Part shown: in pieces, positions 10,238 to 20,751 of the stretch
Layout: each line of letters starts with the position of its first letter
Position numbering within the stretch: position 1 is the stretch's first letter
Assembly (NCBI GenBank): GCA_003212535.1
Contig: QCPO01000003.1
Span: 50,259-114,258 of the forward strand
Length of the DNA: 64,000 nt
Direction of reading: 5' to 3'
DNA from: Prochlorococcus sp. AG-436-O11
GTDB taxonomy: Bacteria > Cyanobacteriota > Cyanobacteriia > PCC-6307 > Cyanobiaceae
Program-made: the position numbers and the translations under genes
Notes under the pieces: model-generated
Seen by the model: the letters and a program-made list of their open reading frames with translations, nothing else
What the model was told of the DNA's origin: nothing
Database searches by the model: none

Positions 10238-10921
10238 TTAATTATATTGAAATTTTGATGGTTGTTGCCACTCTGATAAATTACCATTCTTCATCTCTGC
10301 GACAGCATCAGCATAAATCAATTCTTCATAACGGTGGGTAATCCACAAGGCAGTTAAAGGGGTTTCCTTGTCAATTGTGAGTTTTTTGATAGTTTTAACA
10401 ACTTTTAGTTGACTAGTTGGATCCAAGAGAGCGGTAGGTTCATCCAAGAGAATAAAATTCTTATCACTTATTAACGCGCAAGCAATAGTCAAGCGCTGTT
10501 TTTGTCCTCCACTCAAAGTATGAACTGGCCTTGTTTCAAAACCAGGCAATCCAACCTTATCAAGTACATTTTCAATTTTACAAACAATAGCTTTTTTGCT
10601 GATTTCTTGACTGATATGTATTAAAAGTTCACTCCTGCAATTTGGCATTAAAATTTGATGATCAGGATTTTGAAAAACCATGCCAACTTTAGCTAGGGAA
10701 TTTACTTTCCCATTATTTGGTTTAATAATCCCATTTATTAACTTTAAAAAAGTACTTTTTCCACTTCCATTTTCACCAACAATCATCCACAAACCTGTTT
10801 TTTCTATTGCAAAATTACATTTTGATATTACATTTTCTTTTTTACCAGGCCATGAAAAAGAGACATCTTTGAAAGATACTTGAGGTATTTCTTTCTCAAA
10901 GTGGTCTCTTATTACTGACAT
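10238..10921 (-). CDS. ABC transporter ATP-binding protein (CbiO/ECF-like)
   Basis: Walker A GENGSGKST, signature LSGGQKQRL, Walker B FILLDEPTALLD. Confidence 0.88.
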   Translation of the reverse strand: MSVIRDHFEKEIPQVSFKDVSFSWPGKKENVISKCNFAIEKTGLWMIVGENGSGKSTFLKLINGIIKPNNGKVNSLAKVGMVFQNPDHQILMPNCRSELLIHISQEISKKAIVCKIENVLDKVGLPGFETRPVHTLSGGQKQRLTIACALISDKNFILLDEPTALLDPTSQLKVVKTIKKLTIDKETPLTALWITHRYEELIYADAVAEMKNGNLSEWQQPSKFQYN

Positions 10922-10925
10922 TAAT

Positions 10926-11195
10926 CTATATATCTAGAGAAAAACCAGGTCTTTTTGCTCCTCCAGCTACTGATGACTTTTCATATATCTGCACGGAAAT
11001 AACTTCTTGAGCTCGAACAGCAATTAATTTATCCTGAACTTTTTCGCACTTAAGTTCAATTAAGTTTGAATTATTAGCATTATCGTTCATATATTTTTTT
11101 ATTTCATCATAAATCCCTTTGACATCATTATATTCTTTCTTCTGAATTGCAATTGGGAAAGGTGAATATCTGAGACTTAATTCAAGCGAATACAT
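10926..11195 (-). CDS. Conserved-looking hypothetical protein
   Basis: 89-aa ORF 4 nt upstream of the ABC ATPase on the same strand. Confidence 0.75.
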   Translation of the reverse strand: MYSLELSLRYSPFPIAIQKKEYNDVKGIYDEIKKYMNDNANNSNLIELKCEKVQDKLIAVRAQEVISVQIYEKSSVAGGAKRPGFSLDI

Positions 11196-11352
11196 AATTA
11201 ATATTTAAAGACCTAATTATAATAAAAAAATAATTCTTAATTATGAAGTTGTTTTTAAATTAAATTCTTTTAAAAATTTTATATCAAAGGTCTTTAAATA
11301 CATTTATTATGGAAATACGAAGATTTAATTTTATACATTTAATAATCATTTT

Positions 11353-12321
11353 ATGGATATAGCAAATAATATTACTGCTCTCGTAGGTAACACACCTTTA
11401 GTTAAATTAGATCGTATAAGAAAACACTTTAATTGCTACCCAGAAATAATAGCTAAACTTGAAAGTTTCAATCCATCAGCATCTGTTAAAGATCGAATAG
11501 CTTACTCAATGTTAAGTACTGCTGAAAAGGAGGGTCTGATATCATCGGGTAAAACAACATTAATTGAAGCTACAAGCGGAAATACTGGAATTGCATTAGC
11601 AATGGTTGCAGCAGCAAAAGGCTATAGATTGATATTAACTATGCCCGATACAATGAGTATTGAGAGAAGGGCAATGTTACGAGCTTATGGAGCAGAATTA
11701 CAGCTAACCCCTGGGGAAGAAGGTATGAAAGGTGCTTTAGATTTAGCAAATGAGTTATCTTCAAGTATTCCGAATAGCTTTCAATTTAATCAATTTGAGA
11801 ATTTAGCTAATCCAGATATTCATGAAAGAACAACCGCAAAAGAAATTTGGGATCAAACTAATAATAAATTAGATGGTCTTGTTACTGGAGTAGGAACTGG
11901 AGGGACAGTCACCGGATGTGCACGCTTTTTAAAAAAGGTTAATCCTAATTGCAAAATATATGCTGTTGAACCAAAAAAAAGTGCTGTTATTTCAGGTGAG
12001 AAGGCAGGATCACATTCTATTCAAGGAATAGGAGCAGGCTTCATACCGAAAGTACTTGACACTAAGTTAATAGATGAAATTATCAAAATAGATGATGATG
12101 AAGCATTTTATTATGGCCGTTTATTAGCTCGATTAGAAGGTCTTTTGTCAGGGATTAGTAGCGGTGCAGCATTAGCCGCAACAATAAAAATTGGAGAAAG
12201 GAAAGAACTCCTTAATAAAAGATTAATAGTAATTCTCCCAAGTTTTGGTGAAAGATATCTATCAACAGCAATGTTTGAAACTAACACTGTCATTAAAGCT
12301 AGAAAAGACGGTTATCTATAA
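11353..12321 (+). CDS. cysK: Cysteine synthase (O-acetylserine sulfhydrylase)
   Basis: NPSASVKDRIA PLP-lysine motif, TSGNTGIALA, GTGGTVTG. Confidence 0.96.
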   Translation: MDIANNITALVGNTPLVKLDRIRKHFNCYPEIIAKLESFNPSASVKDRIAYSMLSTAEKEGLISSGKTTLIEATSGNTGIALAMVAAAKGYRLILTMPDTMSIERRAMLRAYGAELQLTPGEEGMKGALDLANELSSSIPNSFQFNQFENLANPDIHERTTAKEIWDQTNNKLDGLVTGVGTGGTVTGCARFLKKVNPNCKIYAVEPKKSAVISGEKAGSHSIQGIGAGFIPKVLDTKLIDEIIKIDDDEAFYYGRLLARLEGLLSGISSGAALAATIKIGERKELLNKRLIVILPSFGERYLSTAMFETNTVIKARKDGYL

Positions 12322-12334
12322 ATCATTGTTTAAT

Positions 12335-13012
12335 ATGACCAAAAACTTTTATGAGGAATTAGGCCTAGAAAAAAATGCGACCAAAAGTGCAATCAAATCT
12401 TCATATCGTTCTTTAGTTAAGCAACATCATCCTGATGCAGGCGGAGAAAAAGAACGATTTCTTGCAATACAAAATGCCTGGGAGACTTTAAATGACCCTA
12501 TAAAAAAAGAAAAATATGATAGAAAAATTTTCTCTTCAAGTACCTCATTTCATTCATTAAATGAGAATTGGGAAGAGAAATTTAATTCAACAAAATATAA
12601 TTCGTCAATTAAAGACAAAGAAGTTGAAACATGGATTAAAGAGATTTACACTCCGATCAATAGATTAATTAGCCAAATAATTAAACCTTTGAATAATGAA
12701 ATAAAAGAACTATCTGCGGATCCTTATGATGACGAATTAATGGAAAATTTTTGCAGTTACATAAGCATTTCACAAAAGAAAATAGAAAAAGCTGACAAAA
12801 TTTATAATAAAAAATTAGTACCAAAGTCTATTTCAGCTTTAGGCTTAGATCTTTATCATTGTTTTTCACAAGTTAAAGATGCATTATCGGAGCTTGATAG
12901 ATATACAAAAGGATACGTAGATGATTACTTATTTGATGGTAAAGAAATGATTAAAGAAGCAAAAAGAATTCAATCAAAGATGGCCATAGAGAAAAAAAAT
13001 AAAAATTTTTAA
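12335..13012 (+). CDS. DnaJ-domain protein
   Basis: MTKNFYEELGLEKNATKSAIKSSYRSLVKQHHPDAGG, J-domain HPD motif. Start moved 30 codons downstream of the ORF-track start, which lies inside cysK. Confidence 0.9.
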   Translation: MTKNFYEELGLEKNATKSAIKSSYRSLVKQHHPDAGGEKERFLAIQNAWETLNDPIKKEKYDRKIFSSSTSFHSLNENWEEKFNSTKYNSSIKDKEVETWIKEIYTPINRLISQIIKPLNNEIKELSADPYDDELMENFCSYISISQKKIEKADKIYNKKLVPKSISALGLDLYHCFSQVKDALSELDRYTKGYVDDYLFDGKEMIKEAKRIQSKMAIEKKNKNF

Positions 13013-13021
13013 ATATAAAAT

Positions 13022-13258
13022 TTATTGAATATATTCTTTAAGTTGATCTAATTTAAACCAAACATCTGGAACAGGTCTGCGCCATCGGACCTGCACATAT
13101 TCGTCTTTAACTGCAAGAATCTCTCCAGGTCCTTCAAAGACATAATTAGGTAAATCATAATCACTTGCAAGCGCCTCAATACTTTTTATATAATTTTCTC
13201 TATCGACAAAAACTAAACTTCCTTTCTTGAGAGGTTTCTTTGGAATAGAATCTGTCAT
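13022..13258 (-). CDS. ndhO: NAD(P)H-quinone oxidoreductase subunit O
   Basis: KKGSLVFVDRENY...VRWRRPVPDVWFKLDQLKEY, typical NdhO. Confidence 0.92.
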   Translation of the reverse strand: MTDSIPKKPLKKGSLVFVDRENYIKSIEALASDYDLPNYVFEGPGEILAVKDEYVQVRWRRPVPDVWFKLDQLKEYIQ

Positions 13259-13394
13259 AATAAATTCTTCGAAGTTATTTGAAATTTATTATACAAAATC
13301 TTGTTTAATAAAAAGTTAAAAAAATTGATTACGGAATAATAATTACAAACGTCTAAAAAATCTAATAACCTTTAATAATAAATAACTATAAAAT

Positions 13395-14321
13395 ATGCGT
13401 CTTTTACTACTCGGCTGTACTGGATTTGTTGGTAAAGAATTAGCGCCGACACTACTTAATGAAAAACACGAGATCTATATTGCCAGTAGAAAACCTATAA
13501 GTAAATTAAAGCTTGATTTAGATTTGAATAAATTTAAATTTATTCAAATAGATTTATCAAAAAAACAAAGCTGGGCTAACGAAAATCTTCTAAATATTTT
13601 AAAAGAGATAGATGGAATTATTAACTTAATGGGAGAGCCTATAGCAGAAAAAAAATGGACTGATTCACAAAAAAGGGAGATTGAAAATAGTAGAATCAAC
13701 ACTACAAAATTTTTGATGAAGACTCTTAAAAATTTGAAAATCAACCCACAAGTTATTATAAATGGATCAGCAATAGGTTATTACGGGACAAGTTTGTCGG
13801 ATGAATTCACTGAAAATAGTATTGGAGGAAAAGACTTTTTAGCTAATCTTTGCAAACAATGGGAAGCAGTTGCTGCTGAAAAACCATTTTTCTCAAGGTT
13901 AGTTATTTTTAGAATTGGAATTGTTCTGGAGGCAGATGGAGGAGCATTAGGAAAAATGCTTCCTGTATTTAAAATTGGATTAGGTGGACCAATTGGAGAT
14001 GGTATGCAATGGATGAGTTGGATTCATAGAAGTGATTTATGTGCTTTAATAACTAACGCATTGGTTGATAAAAAGTATTCCGGAGTATTTAACGCTGTTG
14101 CACCAAAACCAGTATTAATGAAGGATTTTTCTCAGACTTTGGGCAAATGCCTTAATAGACCTAATTTACTCCCAGTGCCAGGATCAGTCCTGAAAATATT
14201 GTTAGGAGATGGAGCAAAAGTTGTATTAGAGGGACAAAAAGTAATAAGCAGTAAACTCAAAAATTTTAAGTTTAAATATCCTCTTCTTGAGAAAGCAATT
14301 TACGCTTCCACCAAGAATTAA
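13395..14321 (+). CDS. TIGR01777-type (YfcH/SDR39U1-like) NAD-dependent epimerase
   Basis: LLLGCTGFVGKELAPTL, GSAIGYYGTS, MQWMSWIHRSD. Confidence 0.9.
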   Translation: MRLLLLGCTGFVGKELAPTLLNEKHEIYIASRKPISKLKLDLDLNKFKFIQIDLSKKQSWANENLLNILKEIDGIINLMGEPIAEKKWTDSQKREIENSRINTTKFLMKTLKNLKINPQVIINGSAIGYYGTSLSDEFTENSIGGKDFLANLCKQWEAVAAEKPFFSRLVIFRIGIVLEADGGALGKMLPVFKIGLGGPIGDGMQWMSWIHRSDLCALITNALVDKKYSGVFNAVAPKPVLMKDFSQTLGKCLNRPNLLPVPGSVLKILLGDGAKVVLEGQKVISSKLKNFKFKYPLLEKAIYASTKN

Positions 14322-14541
14322 TACCGTTTACCAAAGCACCAATAATTAGAATTGTTATTAATGGGACTATAAGAGGATTCCAAACTCTCTGAATAAAATT
14401 AATAAAAATGAATATTCCATTTAATTGCATAATTATTGCAAAAACAAAAAATATTGCAAAAAAAATTACTGTAAATAAGTTGATTAACAACAAATTATCT
14501 ATTATTTGTTTTAAGTTATTTTGATTCTTTTCCTCAGTCAT
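14272..14541 (-). CDS. Small membrane protein, hypothetical
   Basis: 89 aa with two hydrophobic segments; 3' end overlaps the convergent epimerase gene by 50 nt. Confidence 0.7.
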   Translation of the reverse strand: MTEEKNQNNLKQIIDNLLLINLFTVIFFAIFFVFAIIMQLNGIFIFINFIQRVWNPLIVPLITILIIGALVNGINSWWKRKLLSQEEDI

Positions 14542-15736
14542 TTTTTATGACAAAATTGATATCATTAACCATCTTAATACAAGCTTTGTTTTCACCTAGT
14601 CTTTGTTTTGCATTTTCATTACATGAAATCAAAAACTTCTTATTTAGCTTAATTTGATACATTACTTGAATGATTAAGTTTATTGTCTGATTTATTTGAT
14701 CATTCTTATTTTTATAATTAGTGGCACAAAAAACATATTTTCCAAGCAAGCGTCTTTGAGCTTCGGCAAAAGATTTTGTAAATTGTGGGCCTTTACCTTC
14801 AATCTGAATAACTGGTTTTCCTAATCCAATCGCTTGCTCTGCTGCCGTTCCTGCCATGCTTATACAGCATCTACTTTTCAATAAGATTTCTTCAAAAGTA
14901 TTCCAATATAAATTCACCTTTAAAGATTTATATTGAAACTTCAAGAGATTCTTATCATTTATTGTTTCAAGATATACCCATTTTCTATTTTTAAATATCT
15001 CCCTTATTTTTGATGAAGATAGAGCATTAACTATTGCAAAATTAAATTCAATTTTTTGAAAATATTTAAAATCTGAAATAGCTTCTAATACTTCTAAAAT
15101 CAAAATAAAATTATCTAAAATTTCAGGGAATCTACTTCCTGGAAATAATCCAATACTACAGTCAGATTTCTTTAATTCTTTATCTCTAAGAAAAAAATTA
15201 TCCATAAATGGATTACCAAAAAAAGATACTTTCTTTTTTAATTGCAAAGTTAAATCATTAGCCGTAAGAAAATCTCTTGTGTATATTTTTTTTGACTTTT
15301 TTGAGAGCAAAAAAAATTTAGAGGGCCATGGTAATTTTAACTTCCCTTCATAATGACTAGAATAAGCAACCAGATATGTAAAAAAATCTTTATTACATAC
15401 CCATGCAAAAAATATTGGAACAATATCGCCAACGATAAAAAAATAATTATATTTTTTTCTTATTTTGTAAGTTAAATATAACCTTTTTAGGAGATAAATT
15501 ATTTCTCCTCCAAATATCTCAGTGACTCTTCCCTTAAAAGAATTATAGCCAATACCTCCAGTACTGAATTCGCGAGTTTTTCCAATAATTTTAATTTTTT
15601 CTTTTTCATAATGAATTCCTTTACCAACAATCGGCAAGGCATCTACAGAATAACCACTATTTACCAATTTCTTAGCTATTAAGCTCCCAGATAGATCTTC
15701 TCCATGACCATTACTAAGTAATAAAATTCTGGACAA
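14534..15736 (-). CDS. Lipid-A-disaccharide synthase-like/TIGR03492-type glycosyltransferase
   Basis: LLSNGHGEDLSGSLIAKKL, GLFPGSRFPEI, AGTAAEQAIGLGKPVIQIEGKGPQF. Confidence 0.82.
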   Translation of the reverse strand: MSRILLLSNGHGEDLSGSLIAKKLVNSGYSVDALPIVGKGIHYEKEKIKIIGKTREFSTGGIGYNSFKGRVTEIFGGEIIYLLKRLYLTYKIRKKYNYFFIVGDIVPIFFAWVCNKDFFTYLVAYSSHYEGKLKLPWPSKFFLLSKKSKKIYTRDFLTANDLTLQLKKKVSFFGNPFMDNFFLRDKELKKSDCSIGLFPGSRFPEILDNFILILEVLEAISDFKYFQKIEFNFAIVNALSSSKIREIFKNRKWVYLETINDKNLLKFQYKSLKVNLYWNTFEEILLKSRCCISMAGTAAEQAIGLGKPVIQIEGKGPQFTKSFAEAQRRLLGKYVFCATNYKNKNDQINQTINLIIQVMYQIKLNKKFLISCNENAKQRLGENKACIKMVNDINFVIKND

Positions 15737-15737
15737 T

Positions 15738-16166
15738 TTAAAATTCCAACCATTTTTTGACTTTAGTTAATTCAGGCCAATCTGGATATCTACTAAATCC
15801 ATCTTCAACAGATTCTTTCAACTCACTTTTAACATCTGGCATCATCATAGACATTTTTTTTATTAGCTCAATATGATCCCTAACACCTTTATTATTGGTA
15901 GCCAAAAGAGCTAAAGACAAATTCATTCTTGCTTGTGGATCTTGCTGATTTAATCGAACAGCTTGCCTTGCAGCAGACAAAGCTTCTTCATTATTTTTCA
16001 AGATCAATTGAAGCCATGATAGGCAAGTCCAGGCAGCAAAATGATTTGGTATTTGCTGTATAATCTTTTGGAAATCTTCAACTATAGGAATTAAATCTTT
16101 TCCATCTTTGTACTTAGATAGAGCTGCATTAAAATCCTGTTCAATAGGATTAATTTCGTTATTCAT
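15738..16166 (-). CDS. TPR-like protein
   Basis: Degenerate TPR pattern (AAWTCLSWLQLILKNNEEALSAARQAVRLNQQDPQARMNLSLAL). Confidence 0.78.
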   Translation of the reverse strand: MNNEINPIEQDFNAALSKYKDGKDLIPIVEDFQKIIQQIPNHFAAWTCLSWLQLILKNNEEALSAARQAVRLNQQDPQARMNLSLALLATNNKGVRDHIELIKKMSMMMPDVKSELKESVEDGFSRYPDWPELTKVKKWLEF

Positions 16167-16172
16167 TATTGT

Positions 16173-16571
16173 TTAAACTGCAAAGGAGCTCCCACACCCA
16201 CAAGTTTGAGAAGCATTAGGATTTACAAAATTAAAGCCGCCGCCAATTAATTCCTTACTAAAGTCTAGCTGCATTCCATATATATATAAAAGACTTTTTG
16301 GATCACATACAACTTGAAAGGTTTGTTCGGAATTTAATGAATAATCATAGACTTTATCATCTACATTTATTTCATCACCTCCAATAAAGTCCATTGTATA
16401 ACTCATACCACTACATCCTCCTGACCTCACTCCTACCCTGAGAGCTTTCTTGTCAGTCTGATTTTTTAATAAATTAGAGATTTGTTCTATTGCATCATTA
16501 GTAATTAAGATCCCTTTACCATCATCAGAATTCTTAATTTTTTCTGCTACTTCTACATTTTCCATAAACAC
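16173..16571 (-). CDS. Iron-sulfur cluster assembly A-type carrier (SufA/IscA/ErpA family)
   Basis: GVRSGGCSGMSYTMDF and C-terminal CGCGSSF. Confidence 0.94.
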   Translation of the reverse strand: MFMENVEVAEKIKNSDDGKGILITNDAIEQISNLLKNQTDKKALRVGVRSGGCSGMSYTMDFIGGDEINVDDKVYDYSLNSEQTFQVVCDPKSLLYIYGMQLDFSKELIGGGFNFVNPNASQTCGCGSSFAV

Positions 16572-16664
16572 AGTTTATCTACTATTCATAATATAAAAAG
16601 TTAAGCTAAATGATGCATAGAACAAACAAAATACAAACTTGATTTGTTATAATTCTAAGAAAAA

Positions 16665-18119
16665 GTGAAAATTGCGATAGTTGGTGCTGGATTAGCTGGT
16701 TTAACAGCAGCAGTAGATTTAGTTGATGAAGGTCATGAGGTAGAAATATATGAGAATAGATCTTTTTGGGGAGGTAAAGTTGGAAGTTGGGAGGACAAAA
16801 ATGGAAATCATATAGAAATGGGATTACACGTATTTTTTTATAACTATGCGAACTTATTCAAACTTATGAAAAAAGTTGGAGCATTAGATAATCTGCTCCC
16901 AAAAGAACATACTCATCTATTTATCAATAATGGCGGTGATTTAAGATCCCTAGATTTCAGATTTGCTTTAGGTGCCCCTTTTAATGGTTTAAAAGCTTTT
17001 TTCACTACTGAACAGCTAACCTGGGTAGATAAGTTAAGAAATGCTTTAGCATTAGGTACCAGCCCAATAGTTATAGGATTAATAGATTATGAAGGTGCTA
17101 TGAAAATAATTAGAGACCTTGACAGGATAAGTTTTAAAGAATGGTTTATAAATCATGGTGGGAGTGAAAAAAGCTTGGCGAGGATGTGGGATCCCATTGC
17201 ATATGCTTTAGGATTTATTAATTGCAAAGATATTTCAGCAAGGTGCATGTTAACTATTTTCATGATGTTTGCATCAAAAACTGAAGCTTCTAAACTTAAT
17301 CTCCTTAAAGGTTCTCCTCACAAGTGGCTTACACAACCTATTGTTGATTACATAACCAAAAGAGGTGCCAAGATTCACCTAAACCATAAGGTTGAAGAAA
17401 TTATCTATGAAAAAGAATCTTTGTCCTATGCAGTTACTAAATTACAAATATCATCTCCTGAAGGTCCCAAAACAGTATTTGCTGATAAATTTCTCGCTGC
17501 CTGTGATGTGCCTGGAATAAAAAAGATAATTCCGAAAGAATGGTATCAATTCAAAGAATTCCAAGGTCTAAAAAAACTAAGAGCAGTTGCTGTTGCAACA
17601 ATTCAATTAAGATATGACGGTTGGGTTACTGAATTAAATAAAGATAACACTAGTAATATCCCTACAGGACTAGATAATCTTTTATATTCTGCTGATGCTT
17701 CTTTCAGCTGTTTTGCAGATTTAGCACTAGCTAGTCCAGCAGATTACAGAAAAAAAGATATGGGATCACTACTACAATGCGTCTTAACTCCTGGCGATAG
17801 ATGGATGGGCAGATCTACAGAGAGAATTACAAACGCAATAGATAATGAAGTTCGCCTTCTATTCCCATCTTCAAAAAATCTCAAGTTACTTTGGAGCAAT
17901 GTAGTACAAATTCCTCAATCTCTTTATAGAGAATCTCCAGGCATGGAACCATACAGACCTAATCAAAAAACTTCTATATCTAATTTCTTTATGGCGGGTA
18001 GTTACACTAAACAAGATTATATAGACTCTATGGAAGGAGCTACTATGAGTGGTCATTTAGCAGCAGCAGAGATTTTAGATAAAAAAGCTGAATTAGCAAA
18101 GAATCTTGCAGTTAGCTGA
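16665..18119 (+). CDS. crtQ: Zeta-carotene desaturase
   Basis: FAD-binding IAIVGAGLAGLTAAVDL, 484 aa, plant-type desaturase features; GTG start. Confidence 0.92.
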   Translation: MKIAIVGAGLAGLTAAVDLVDEGHEVEIYENRSFWGGKVGSWEDKNGNHIEMGLHVFFYNYANLFKLMKKVGALDNLLPKEHTHLFINNGGDLRSLDFRFALGAPFNGLKAFFTTEQLTWVDKLRNALALGTSPIVIGLIDYEGAMKIIRDLDRISFKEWFINHGGSEKSLARMWDPIAYALGFINCKDISARCMLTIFMMFASKTEASKLNLLKGSPHKWLTQPIVDYITKRGAKIHLNHKVEEIIYEKESLSYAVTKLQISSPEGPKTVFADKFLAACDVPGIKKIIPKEWYQFKEFQGLKKLRAVAVATIQLRYDGWVTELNKDNTSNIPTGLDNLLYSADASFSCFADLALASPADYRKKDMGSLLQCVLTPGDRWMGRSTERITNAIDNEVRLLFPSSKNLKLLWSNVVQIPQSLYRESPGMEPYRPNQKTSISNFFMAGSYTKQDYIDSMEGATMSGHLAAAEILDKKAELAKNLAVS

Positions 18120-18122
18120 ATT

Positions 18123-18593
18123 ATGGGTACTTGGCTAAAACATGAAGTAATAACAGTAGTTAACGCTCCCTTAGATAATGTATGGAATACTTGGAGTGAT
18201 TTAGATTCAATGTCTCTTTGGATGAGCTGGATAGAATCTGTCAAAACAGTTGATGAAGAAACCTCCACATTGCCTGATTTAACTGAATGGACTTTAGCTG
18301 CAAATGGATTTAAGTTTAAATGGAAAGCTCAAATAACTGAAAGAGTTGAAAAAAGCAAACTCAAATGGAAATCTATAGGAGGTTTACCAACTGAAGGTTC
18401 AGTAGTATTCGAGTCCAAAAGTACTGAATCTACATCAGTAAACTTATCAATAACTTATCAATTACCTAAGATGATTGCTCGATTTATGGAAGAAAACATT
18501 TTAGGGAAAATGGTAACTAATGAATTACAAGAAAATATTGATAGGTTTAAAGAATTGGTTGAAAAAAATTATCAAAAGGAACTCTCTAATTAA
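18123..18593 (+). CDS. SRPBCC/cyclase-like protein
   Basis: HEVITVVNAPLDNVWNTWSDLDSMSLWMSWIESV, START-like fold signature, 3 nt downstream of crtQ. Confidence 0.85.
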   Translation: MGTWLKHEVITVVNAPLDNVWNTWSDLDSMSLWMSWIESVKTVDEETSTLPDLTEWTLAANGFKFKWKAQITERVEKSKLKWKSIGGLPTEGSVVFESKSTESTSVNLSITYQLPKMIARFMEENILGKMVTNELQENIDRFKELVEKNYQKELSN

Positions 18594-19383
18594 AAATATT
18601 AATTACTTCATCTAGTAATCCCTCAAAAGTATATTTCTGCGCTTGCCTATCGACTCTGCCAAAGATCTCTTTACATACTCTTGATGTTTGGGGACCAATA
18701 GTTAAAAGTTTTGGTTGATCGAGGAATTTTAGCCATTCTTTTCCGAGTTCTTTTTCTAGTAAAAAAGCAGAATTTGATACAGTTTTGCCACTTGAGAAGA
18801 TTACTGCATCCACTTTCCCATTAGAAATAACATCAATTGTTTCTTTAGGTATTGAATCAGGACATCTAGTTTCATAAGCAGCAACCTCAAGAACACGTGA
18901 ACCAGCCTTTCTAAACTCCTCTGCGATTAAATTCCTACCACCTGTTTGCACTCTAGGCAAAAACACTCGAAGTCCATATCCAGACATTGGAAAGTTTTCT
19001 ATTAAACTTTCCGCAATAAATTCTGGAGGTATAAAATCAGCCTGAATACCAAAATCATCAAGAGTTTTTGCAGTTTTTTCTCCAACTACAGCAATTTTTA
19101 TTTGCTTAGAACACTCTTTTAATGAACTATTAAAATATCTTAGTCTCTGATCTATAAATTTGATCCCATTACTACTAGAAAAAATAATCCAATGAAAATC
19201 ATTTATTTCATTCAAGGCTTCATCAAGAGGTTGTAAATCATCTGGATCGCCAATACTAATAGCCGGGAAATCATAAATATTAGCGCCCATATTTGTAAAT
19301 AATTTTTTAATCTCAGATATTCCCTCTTTTGATCGAGTGATAATTATATTTCTGTTAGCAAGAGGTAGATCAACTATTGGCAT
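18586..19383 (-). CDS. hemD: Uroporphyrinogen-III synthase
   Basis: NIIITRSKEG...DFHWIIFSSSNGIKF...VIFSSGKTV, HemD-like. Confidence 0.88.
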   Translation of the reverse strand: MPIVDLPLANRNIIITRSKEGISEIKKLFTNMGANIYDFPAISIGDPDDLQPLDEALNEINDFHWIIFSSSNGIKFIDQRLRYFNSSLKECSKQIKIAVVGEKTAKTLDDFGIQADFIPPEFIAESLIENFPMSGYGLRVFLPRVQTGGRNLIAEEFRKAGSRVLEVAAYETRCPDSIPKETIDVISNGKVDAVIFSSGKTVSNSAFLLEKELGKEWLKFLDQPKLLTIGPQTSRVCKEIFGRVDRQAQKYTFEGLLDEVINIFN

Positions 19384-19762
19384 TTCCCTCCTCGGTATTG
19401 ATATCTTGATTTTTATTTTTTAATTCATCAAGCAGTTTAAGAACTGATAATCCTTTATCGATTACAATATCGTCTTTAAAAATTATTTCTGGCACTCTTC
19501 TCATCTCTATTCTTTTACCTAAATTATGCCTAATAAAGGTTTTAGCAATATTTAAACTTTCTACAATTTCTTTCCTTACTAACTTTTCAGCTCTTGAAGT
19601 TATATAAATTTTGCAATGTTGCAAATCTCCTGATAAATCGATCTTGGAAATATTAACGAAGTGATCTCTAATAAGATCATTTTCTAAATCATTCTGCATA
19701 ATAAGAGTTATTTCTTTTTTTAAGAGAGAAGAAACTTTTTCAATACGGTAATTATTTGGCAT
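19370..19762 (-). CDS. rbfA: Ribosome-binding factor A
   Basis: NNYRIEKVSSLLKKEITLIMQND...RHNLGKRIEMRRVPEIIFKDD. Confidence 0.95.
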   Translation of the reverse strand: MPNNYRIEKVSSLLKKEITLIMQNDLENDLIRDHFVNISKIDLSGDLQHCKIYITSRAEKLVRKEIVESLNIAKTFIRHNLGKRIEMRRVPEIIFKDDIVIDKGLSVLKLLDELKNKNQDINTEEGNANS

Positions 19763-19980
19763 TATGATTGTAAATTTACAGGATTTGTCATCGCTTGCAA
19801 TACAAAATAAAAAGTTATGAAAGCACTTACAACAGATGATATTAAACCTACTACAATTAATGGATTTGATCTATTCTTAAAAAAAGGTTCAAGTAATGCT
19901 ACAAGTCCGCCAATAATAATAGAAATTAAATATTTAGGATATCTTGCAACATTAGAAAAAAATTCGCCCATTAGCTCCAC
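19762..19980 (-). CDS. DUF751-type small membrane protein
   Basis: MGEFFSNVARYPKYLISIIIGGLVALLEPFFKNRSNP, matches the cyanobacterial DUF751/Ycf33-like pattern. Confidence 0.8.
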   Translation of the reverse strand: MELMGEFFSNVARYPKYLISIIIGGLVALLEPFFKNRSNPLIVVGLISSVVSAFITFYFVLQAMTNPVNLQS

Positions 19981-20025
19981 AAATAGATTACTTTTTTAGC
20001 TAAGTTTTAACAAACATTAAATAGC

Positions 20026-20751
20026 ATGATCACATTATATCAATTTAAGCATAGTGCTTTTTGCTTGAAGACAAGAATGGCTCTTCATGCAAAGAAACTA
20101 CAATATCGAGTTGAAGAAGTTACTCCTGGGATAGGTCAATTTGAAATATTCAAATTATCAGGGCAAAAACAAGTGCCCATAATAGTTGATGATAATGATC
20201 AGGTTATTAATGACTCATCAGTTATTTGCGAATATATCGATAAAAAAAATGATGTCAATCCACTTTTCCCTGATGATCCAATGTTGTTTGCAAAATGCAA
20301 ATTAATAGAAAACTGGGCAGATACTACTATGGCTGCAACTTGTAGAAAATCTTTAATAAAATCAGCTATAGAAAATCCACAGCTCAGAACTGCATTACTT
20401 CCTGAAGAAATACCCTCTTCCTTAAGAAGTATTGTTGACAAATTACCTTTAAAAAACCTAAGTAAAATTTCTAAAGTAGTTTTATCTTCAAAAGATAATT
20501 TAGAGCTCCAAAAATTACTAGAAGCCCTATCAAAATCATTAATTAACAGGAAATATTTAATAGGTGATAGTTTATCAATTGCAGATATATCAATTGCTGC
20601 GCAATTATCTCTCCTCAAATTTCCCAAATCTTCAGGTCCAATTCTTTCAGGAGAAGGAAGCTTAGAATATATAAATAACCCTTATCTAGAGAATTTGTTC
20701 ATCTGGAGAAATAATTTAGAAGAATATCTTTTTAGTGCTAATTCTCAATAA
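20026..20751 (+). CDS. Glutathione S-transferase family protein
   Basis: ITLYQFKHSAFCLKTRMAL...GQKQVPIIVDDNDQVINDSSVICEYID; GST-like C-terminal domain. Confidence 0.88.
   Translation: MITLYQFKHSAFCLKTRMALHAKKLQYRVEEVTPGIGQFEIFKLSGQKQVPIIVDDNDQVINDSSVICEYIDKKNDVNPLFPDDPMLFAKCKLIENWADTTMAATCRKSLIKSAIENPQLRTALLPEEIPSSLRSIVDKLPLKNLSKISKVVLSSKDNLELQKLLEALSKSLINRKYLIGDSLSIADISIAAQLSLLKFPKSSGPILSGEGSLEYINNPYLENLFIWRNNLEEYLFSANSQ

Noticed and set aside
20199-20627. 142-aa minus-strand ORF inside the GST gene
   Set aside because: Antisense shadow of a well-supported GST CDS.
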